Assembly: GCA_963701675.1 (NCBI GenBank) | Contig: OY969623.1 | Coordinates: 3,844,001 to 3,908,000 of the forward strand | DNA from: G963701675 sp963701675 | GTDB taxonomy: Bacteria; Planctomycetota; Planctomycetia; Gemmatales; Gemmataceae | Length of the DNA stretch: 64,000 bases | Direction of reading: 5' to 3' | Shown here: piece by piece, positions 59,697 through 64,000 of the stretch | Layout: the number at the start of each line of letters is the position of its first letter | Numbering within the stretch: position 1 is the stretch's first letter | The notes under the pieces: model-generated | What the model saw: the letters and a program-made list of their open reading frames with translations, nothing else | Told to the model about the DNA's origin: nothing | The model's database searches: none | Made by a program: the position numbers and the translations under genes

Positions 59697-59778
59697 TGCC
59701 GAGGGCGGGACTCGAACCCGCACGCCTTTCGGCACAGGCTCCTAAGACCTGCGTGTATGCCAATTTCACCACCTCGGC
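59697..59778 (-). tRNA. tRNA-Leu (anticodon TAG)
   Basis: Read on the minus strand: acceptor GCCGAGG with CCTCGGC, long variable arm typical of type II tRNAs (GTGCCGAAAGGCGT region), anticodon loop CTTAGGA giving TAG, and T loop TTCGAGT. The discriminator is A. It ends 10 bases after the TIM-barrel gene stop on the other strand. Confidence 0.9.
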
Positions 59779-59800
59779 GGCCAACTTCCATTATGACATG

Positions 59801-60826
59801 CTAACGACCGGATGCGTTCAGTGGCAAGCGGGTGAAAGTTTGATAATGTTCGGCCACGTTTCCACCTTTTGCATCCCCGGCATGAAGTAACAGTCCGTAG
59901 CGGAGATTCAGATGGTCGCCCTTGGCTAGTTTCACGACATCGGTTCGGCCCTTCATCGCCGGAAAACCGGATTTGGCCCGACCAAATGGGTTCGCCGCCA
60001 TCAAGCCGTAACCACGGACATGCCAGCAAGCCGGATGAGGATTCCGGGGATGATCGAACACGGCAATGCCGACAGCCTTGCCATCGATGGTGCCCGAATA
60101 GTCGCACCACACCGACTTCTGGCCCCAACACGGGCCTTCACCAACTTTGCCGTCGGCGTTCTCGATTCGACCGTTGCCCTTTTGCACTCGGATGGCGTCG
60201 TGCACCCGAACTCCGAATGAGCCCTCCTTCGTGTCGCCGAACGTGATCGGACACACGACGGCGTGAAGAGCAATGTCGACCACCACCAGTCTTGCCGCCC
60301 CGAGATCGTGGAGTGATATGGTACGTTTTTCGTCGAGAATCTTACGTCCGTCGCTGGTAAGCCATTCGTTCTTGGTAACGACCGAACACCGTTCACGAGT
60401 AGTAGTCGGCTCGTCCACGACGACACAACGAATGACCCCATGACCCATGTGTTCCGACCAGAAGTCCACGCCGTCCACACCCTTGATTTTCTGTGTAAGC
60501 TCAATGCCTTCCGGAATCACATCGCCGTGGCAGAACCACACCGACCTTTGATGGACATGGTCCGTGGACTCGCCTGTAGTCCCCTTTTCCATCGGCCAAG
60601 CGCGTGTGAGTGCAACCGCGCCGGGTCCGAGAATGGGCCACAAATACGGCTTGGCGGCGTCGGGGCTCTTGTGATAGCGGCAGACGACATCGCCGCGAAG
60701 TTGAAAGATAATTTGATCGGCTTCGGCCCTTGCCGAGACGGTTTTTCGTGTGTCGTCGTCGCCGCAAATTCCGGCAGACGCTCCGAGAATCCAGGCGAGC
60801 GACAGTGTTACTAGGAGTCGCTGCAC
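59801..60826 (-). CDS. PmoA-like (DUF6807) exported protein
   Basis: About 341 residues. The start is a GTG (60826) with GGAGG eight bases before it, giving a signal peptide MQRLLVTLSLAWILGASAG; an ATG at 60856 is in frame but lacks a site. The body has RYHKSPDAAKPYLWPILGPG, TDHVHQRSVWFCHGDV, GDTKEGSFGVRVHDAIRVQK and CDYSGTIDGKAVGIAVFDHP, matching the PmoA/DUF6807 family. Despite the family name these are not methane monooxygenase subunits. The role is unknown. Next gene on the same strand lies upstream. Confidence 0.85.
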   Translation of the reverse strand: MQRLLVTLSLAWILGASAGICGDDDTRKTVSARAEADQIIFQLRGDVVCRYHKSPDAAKPYLWPILGPGAVALTRAWPMEKGTTGESTDHVHQRSVWFCHGDVIPEGIELTQKIKGVDGVDFWSEHMGHGVIRCVVVDEPTTTRERCSVVTKNEWLTSDGRKILDEKRTISLHDLGAARLVVVDIALHAVVCPITFGDTKEGSFGVRVHDAIRVQKGNGRIENADGKVGEGPCWGQKSVWCDYSGTIDGKAVGIAVFDHPRNPHPACWHVRGYGLMAANPFGRAKSGFPAMKGRTDVVKLAKGDHLNLRYGLLLHAGDAKGGNVAEHYQTFTRLPLNASGR

Positions 60827-60862
60827 GACACTATCCTCCGCAGCCGGGTCGGGCAACCTCCG

Positions 60863-62272
60863 CTACAACGATGCACTGAGCATTTCATCCCAGATGGCTT
60901 CGACGGCCGGATTCGTTGCAATGCGACGAATGATTCGAGTCACTTCGGGTGGGGCCGAGTACGAAGCTGCCGGCAATGACTCTTGCGTTGACGGAATTTC
61001 CGCCTGAGGCGGCGATGCCGTGATGTTACGGGCCGCCGGTGAACTTCGCTGATCGGCCGTCACCAGCGCGGATGATTCAGACGAAATAGCAAGTCCGATT
61101 AGCGGCGGCGGTGTAAACCGTTCGCCGGACGAGTCCGTTGGCGATTGCCCATCCGTGACCGCTTGGTCGACGTCCGGCGCCGGTGCTCCAGGCGAAGTGA
61201 ACATGCCGTTGAGGGTAAACTGCCCGACCTCGCCGTAACCACCGTGGCTCTTCACCGCCACGAAATACTTGCCCGACGTGAGACTCATCGAAATGGTCAC
61301 ATTGAGATTGTTGCTCGGGTCTGCCGTGCCGATCAGCGTGGGCACACCGGCCACTTCCTTGTAAAGCTCGAGCTTGGCATCCAGGTTGGGGCCTGGCGCA
61401 AAAACGACGGCCGTCAGTGTCACGTTGGTAGCGGGAGTGGCGAACACGAACATATCCGTGTCCGTCGGCTGCATGATAATCCCAGCGACGGTAAGTTGAT
61501 TGCCTAGGACGCGCAATCGCTTGGCCGCGCCGAATGTGTCGCTGTAGTCGTCGACCCGATAGCCGAAGACATTCTGCGGCCGGGAGATCAAGGCCATATC
61601 GTCCTGATAGCAATTCCAACAATTGTTGTCGGGGCCGTCGTGCCAAGTGTCGCGTATCGAATCCCACGGCGCACCCATCAGCGGGCCCCAGTCGGCGGTG
61701 CCGGGGTGATATTCGTTGGTTTTCTGCGTGCCGCTATAGGTGCTTTGGTGCCAGAGTCCGAAGGTGTGGCCAGCTTCGTGTGAGGACGCCAACGCCACAT
61801 ACTTACCGTGATATGGACCCAGGTTTTGCGGAAGCACGTAGCAAACGTTGCTTATGCTGTTGGTGAATGAATCAAGGTACGCCACTCCCCCGGCGCCACC
61901 GTAGGGCCAATTGGTGCCCGATGTCACGCCGATCGCCACCCGCATCGCCACGCCGTCGGCAAAACTCGGCGGCTCGACCGTCGTGACGTTTATCTTGAAG
62001 GGCGCAAAGTCCTCCGCAACGCGCTTCCACGTCTCTTCTATGAGCGCCAACTCGGAGCTATTGAACGTGTTCGGATTGCCGTCCGAGTCGAGCGTGAGCG
62101 TCGTTACGTTCGTCGAACCACCCCATACCGGTTCAAAATTTCCGTCGAAGTCGAGATAAAGCGCCTGCACCGCGCCGAGCAAGCTGTTGTAGGCCGGCAC
62201 CGGCGGCGTCAAGTTCAAGCGAGCTTCCAGGTATTCCAGGTGCAATGCCGTGCGGTATGCAGACGTCTCCAT
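60863..62272 (-). CDS. secreted metzincin-type metalloprotease
   Basis: 469 residues; GGGAGGA precedes ATG 62272. The N-terminus has the L-E-A-R-L motif (TALHLEYLEARLNLTPPVPA). The catalytic zinc motif is SSHEAGHTFGLWH (HExxHxxGxxH) in the first half. A likely pre-peptidase C-terminal-like or CBM domain follows (DTFGAAKRLRVLGNQLTVAG, MQPTDTDMFVFATPATNVTL, YFVAVKSHGGYGEVGQFTLN). It is probably exported and cleaves protein outside the cell. Cysteine-rich stretch DGPDNNCWNCYQDDM is unusual. Confidence 0.88.
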   Translation of the reverse strand: METSAYRTALHLEYLEARLNLTPPVPAYNSLLGAVQALYLDFDGNFEPVWGGSTNVTTLTLDSDGNPNTFNSSELALIEETWKRVAEDFAPFKINVTTVEPPSFADGVAMRVAIGVTSGTNWPYGGAGGVAYLDSFTNSISNVCYVLPQNLGPYHGKYVALASSHEAGHTFGLWHQSTYSGTQKTNEYHPGTADWGPLMGAPWDSIRDTWHDGPDNNCWNCYQDDMALISRPQNVFGYRVDDYSDTFGAAKRLRVLGNQLTVAGIIMQPTDTDMFVFATPATNVTLTAVVFAPGPNLDAKLELYKEVAGVPTLIGTADPSNNLNVTISMSLTSGKYFVAVKSHGGYGEVGQFTLNGMFTSPGAPAPDVDQAVTDGQSPTDSSGERFTPPPLIGLAISSESSALVTADQRSSPAARNITASPPQAEIPSTQESLPAASYSAPPEVTRIIRRIATNPAVEAIWDEMLSASL

Positions 62273-62468
62273 GCTGTCCTCCCAATCGGTACGGGTTAGC
62301 GAAACGAGTCGGAATCGATTCTATTCGGTGGATGTAGGGAAGGGAAATGAAAAAGCGGTGATGACACTTGTTGAAGCCTCCGCCGTCCATTACGGAATCC
62401 CAGGTAGCCCCACGCTACCTGTGCCCGCTATGATACAAGCGCCGACGCGAACCCGAGGACAACCGTCG

Positions 62469-63221
62469 ATGTTTCACACCGCACTTGGTCTAATCGCTTG
62501 TCTACTCCTTCCCGGAATTACCCAAGCCGAATCAAAGCCGCTAACACTTCGTTGGCACGGTCAGTCGTTCTTCGACTTGGAAACCAGCCAGGGTACACGG
62601 ATCGCCTTCGACCCGCATGCCATCGAGGCGTATGGGCGAATCGTGGTGAAGGCGGACCTCGTTCTCGTAAGTCATTTACACAACGACCATACACAGATCG
62701 ATGCGATCGATAATCCGAAGAAGAAAGTGATCCAGGGTCTCGTTGTCAATGGTCGCCGAACCGATTGGAACTCCATCGACGAGAAGTTCCGCGACGTGAC
62801 CATCCGTTCCGTCGGCGCCTACCACGACGATGTCCAGGGCCTGGAGAAAGGCAAGAATACTATTTTCATCGTCGAGGTCGACGGACTTCGCTTCGCCCAT
62901 CTCGGCGACTTGGGACATGTTCTCACCGACCAACAACTCAAACAGATTGGCCCCATCGACGTGCTCATGATTCCCGTGGGCGGCGTTTACACTTTGAACG
63001 GAACGGAGGCGAAAAAGGTCGTGGAGCAAATCAAGCCACGGCTATACGTCGTGCCGATGCACTACGGGACGAAGGAGTTCGAGGACCTGCTGCCCGTCAG
63101 TGAGTTTCTGGAGGATCAGCCGAAGGAATCCGTCAAGCTGCAAACTCGCACCAACAAACTGACGATCGAAAAAGACTTGAAAATGGACAAGCCGGCAATC
63201 GTCGTCCTCAACTGGAAGTAA
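62469..63221 (+). CDS. exported metallo-beta-lactamase-fold hydrolase
   Basis: 250 residues from MFHTALGLIACLLLPGITQA (signal peptide), with GAGGAC upstream; the open frame extends to 62250 but that part is not family-like. The MBL zinc motif is SHLHNDHTQID, followed by DVTIRSVGAYHDD, HLGDLGHVLTDQQL and PMHYGTKEFEDL. It resembles UPF0173-type hydrolases. It cleaves an ester or phosphoester bond with two metals; substrate unknown. Confidence 0.85.
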   Translation: MFHTALGLIACLLLPGITQAESKPLTLRWHGQSFFDLETSQGTRIAFDPHAIEAYGRIVVKADLVLVSHLHNDHTQIDAIDNPKKKVIQGLVVNGRRTDWNSIDEKFRDVTIRSVGAYHDDVQGLEKGKNTIFIVEVDGLRFAHLGDLGHVLTDQQLKQIGPIDVLMIPVGGVYTLNGTEAKKVVEQIKPRLYVVPMHYGTKEFEDLLPVSEFLEDQPKESVKLQTRTNKLTIEKDLKMDKPAIVVLNWK

Positions 63222-63240
63222 TTGCCGGCGTCTCGCACCT

Positions 63241-63570
63241 CTATCGATACTCTTCTCGCACCGGGCAGAAAATGTCCAGCACACGGGCCTTGCGGTCGAG
63301 CGTGACGACTTTGTGCTTCACGTTTCCCGGAATGCGGTAGAAGTCCCCGGGATGCAGCGTTCTCTCTTCGCCGCCGATGGTGAAAATCACGCTTCCTTCC
63401 AACATCATCCCGACTTGTTCGTGGGGATGGGAATGCTCGTCAACGACGGAATGGGGTTCGAGTTCGGCGTGCGACATCATGATTTGGTGGGCGGCGCAGG
63501 TATGAATGCGGACCCCGGGAAAGATCGTGTGACGAGAACACTCGTCCGTCGAAGGAAAGTAGTTGTTCAT
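63241..63570 (-). CDS. cupin domain protein
   Basis: 109 residues from MNNYFPSTDECSRHTIFPGV. A single cupin barrel with HSHPHEQVGMMLEGSVIFTI and a G-x5-P-x2-x-P-x-x-x-H-like pattern in HPGDFYRIPGNVKHKV. Metal-binding His and Glu are present. Small cupins bind a metal and often act as enzymes or sensors; role here unknown. Stop is close to the upstream MBL gene end, convergent. Confidence 0.85.
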   Translation of the reverse strand: MNNYFPSTDECSRHTIFPGVRIHTCAAHQIMMSHAELEPHSVVDEHSHPHEQVGMMLEGSVIFTIGGEERTLHPGDFYRIPGNVKHKVVTLDRKARVLDIFCPVREEYR

Positions 63571-63623
63571 GATGACAGTATAGAGACCGGATGAAACAAT
63601 CATCCCGTCATCCCGTCATCCCA

Positions 63624-64000
63624 TCACTTCAACAGGCCGGCGCCCAACATGCCGTGCACTTCCGCACTTTGGCGAACCACTAGCGTCATCGTGGCGGCGC
63701 TGAAGGTAATGCTGCCGCCGCCGATTCGCCAACTGTCGGGTTCAACCGAGTCCTTAATCATGTCCATGATCTGAGTGGCCTGTTGGGCCATCAGAGCCTG
63801 ATTGACGCTCGGGTTGAGCCACCACGGCATTCCCGGAGTGTTGACCATCAACTGTGGTTGTCCCATGGCGGCAGCGAGACTCGGATTATTCAACAAGTCG
63901 CCGATGAAGTAACTTCGGACCACCATCATGTTCTTCGCCCTTAAATTCGTAGTCACCTCAATGGACTGATCCTTGATGACGTATGCCAAGCCGTAGTCGG
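63624..64000 (-). CDS. partial protein, STN/secretin-like region
   Basis: The frame is open to the window end (upstream residues ...DYGLAYVIKDQSIEVTT), so the gene starts beyond 64000 and only its C-terminal 125 residues are visible. The pattern LAYVIKDQSIEVTTNLRAKN followed by VVRSYFIGDLL resembles STN-type short repeats of planctomycete secretin-related proteins. The rest (SLAAAMGQPQLMVNTPGMPW, DSWRIGGGSITFSAATMTLV) is of unknown function. Family not certain. Confidence 0.55.
   Translation of the reverse strand, partial: DYGLAYVIKDQSIEVTTNLRAKNMMVVRSYFIGDLLNNPSLAAAMGQPQLMVNTPGMPWWLNPSVNQALMAQQATQIMDMIKDSVEPDSWRIGGGSITFSAATMTLVVRQSAEVHGMLGAGLLK

Overview
The window looks like a chromosomal segment of a planctomycete, probably near the Gemmata/Pirellula-type lineages. 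The evidence is the gene content: two ECF sigma factors each overlapping a downstream Ser/Thr kinase gene, kinases fused to WD40, TPR or tubulin-like domains, an SBBP-repeat protein, a PQQ-like propeller protein, a DUF3500 protein, a tricorn-like S41 peptidase, and secreted proteins that begin with an L-E-x-R-L motif. No rRNA, phage, insertion sequence or CRISPR array was seen. Two tRNAs are present: Phe(GAA) at 46906-46978 and Leu(TAG) on the minus strand at 59697-59778.

Layout. 1-4.4 kb: two small genes, then a leftward sigma / kinase / TPR block that appears frameshifted. 4.8-12.5 kb: an FHA-GGDEF protein, a DUF3500 protein, two DUF4287 proteins, a DEAD-box helicase, and a pseudokinase-receiver-HD-GYP fusion; the GGDEF and HD-GYP proteins point to cyclic-di-GMP signalling. 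12.6-25.2 kb: DUF433, nadA, infA, a two-component system with a frameshifted regulator, a thioredoxin-like gene with an in-frame TGA directly after a Cys (candidate selenoprotein), lipase, 3-hydroxyisobutyrate-dehydrogenase-like enzyme, cyclase, transaldolase and a GT2 glycosyltransferase. 25.2-31.3 kb: a kinase fused to a tubulin-like domain, and a four-gene operon ending in a B12-binding radical SAM protein. 31.6-41.2 kb: DUF4058, DUF4416, a UDP-sugar dehydrogenase, the SBBP protein, a PQQ-like protein, a nucleoside phosphorylase-like protein and a HEAT protein with a CxxCH motif. 41.2-46.7 kb: two Ser/Thr kinases and an ECF sigma factor. 47.1-53.5 kb: a GC-rich TIR-NB-ARC-TPR gene flanked by two copies of the last 20 bases or so of the adjacent S41 peptidase gene. 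53.7-64 kb: a broken gatCA-like pair, VWA, membrane, phosphatase, TIM-barrel, PmoA-like, metzincin, metallo-beta-lactamase and cupin proteins, and a gene cut by the window end.

Intergenic spaces are dense in short hairpin repeats. Heptamer tandem repeats (CAGTTGT, CAGAATT, GGATGAA, CACAAAG, ACTCAGT types) recur, and some lie in frame inside genes.

Three genes show reading-frame breaks of the same sign (one extra base), each inside a GCGC-rich run. This may be sequence error or real decay. The most interesting items are the candidate selenoprotein, the kinase-tubulin-like fusion, and the TIR-NB-ARC-TPR gene with its flanking direct repeat. All functional calls rest on motif recognition by eye; no database search was run.
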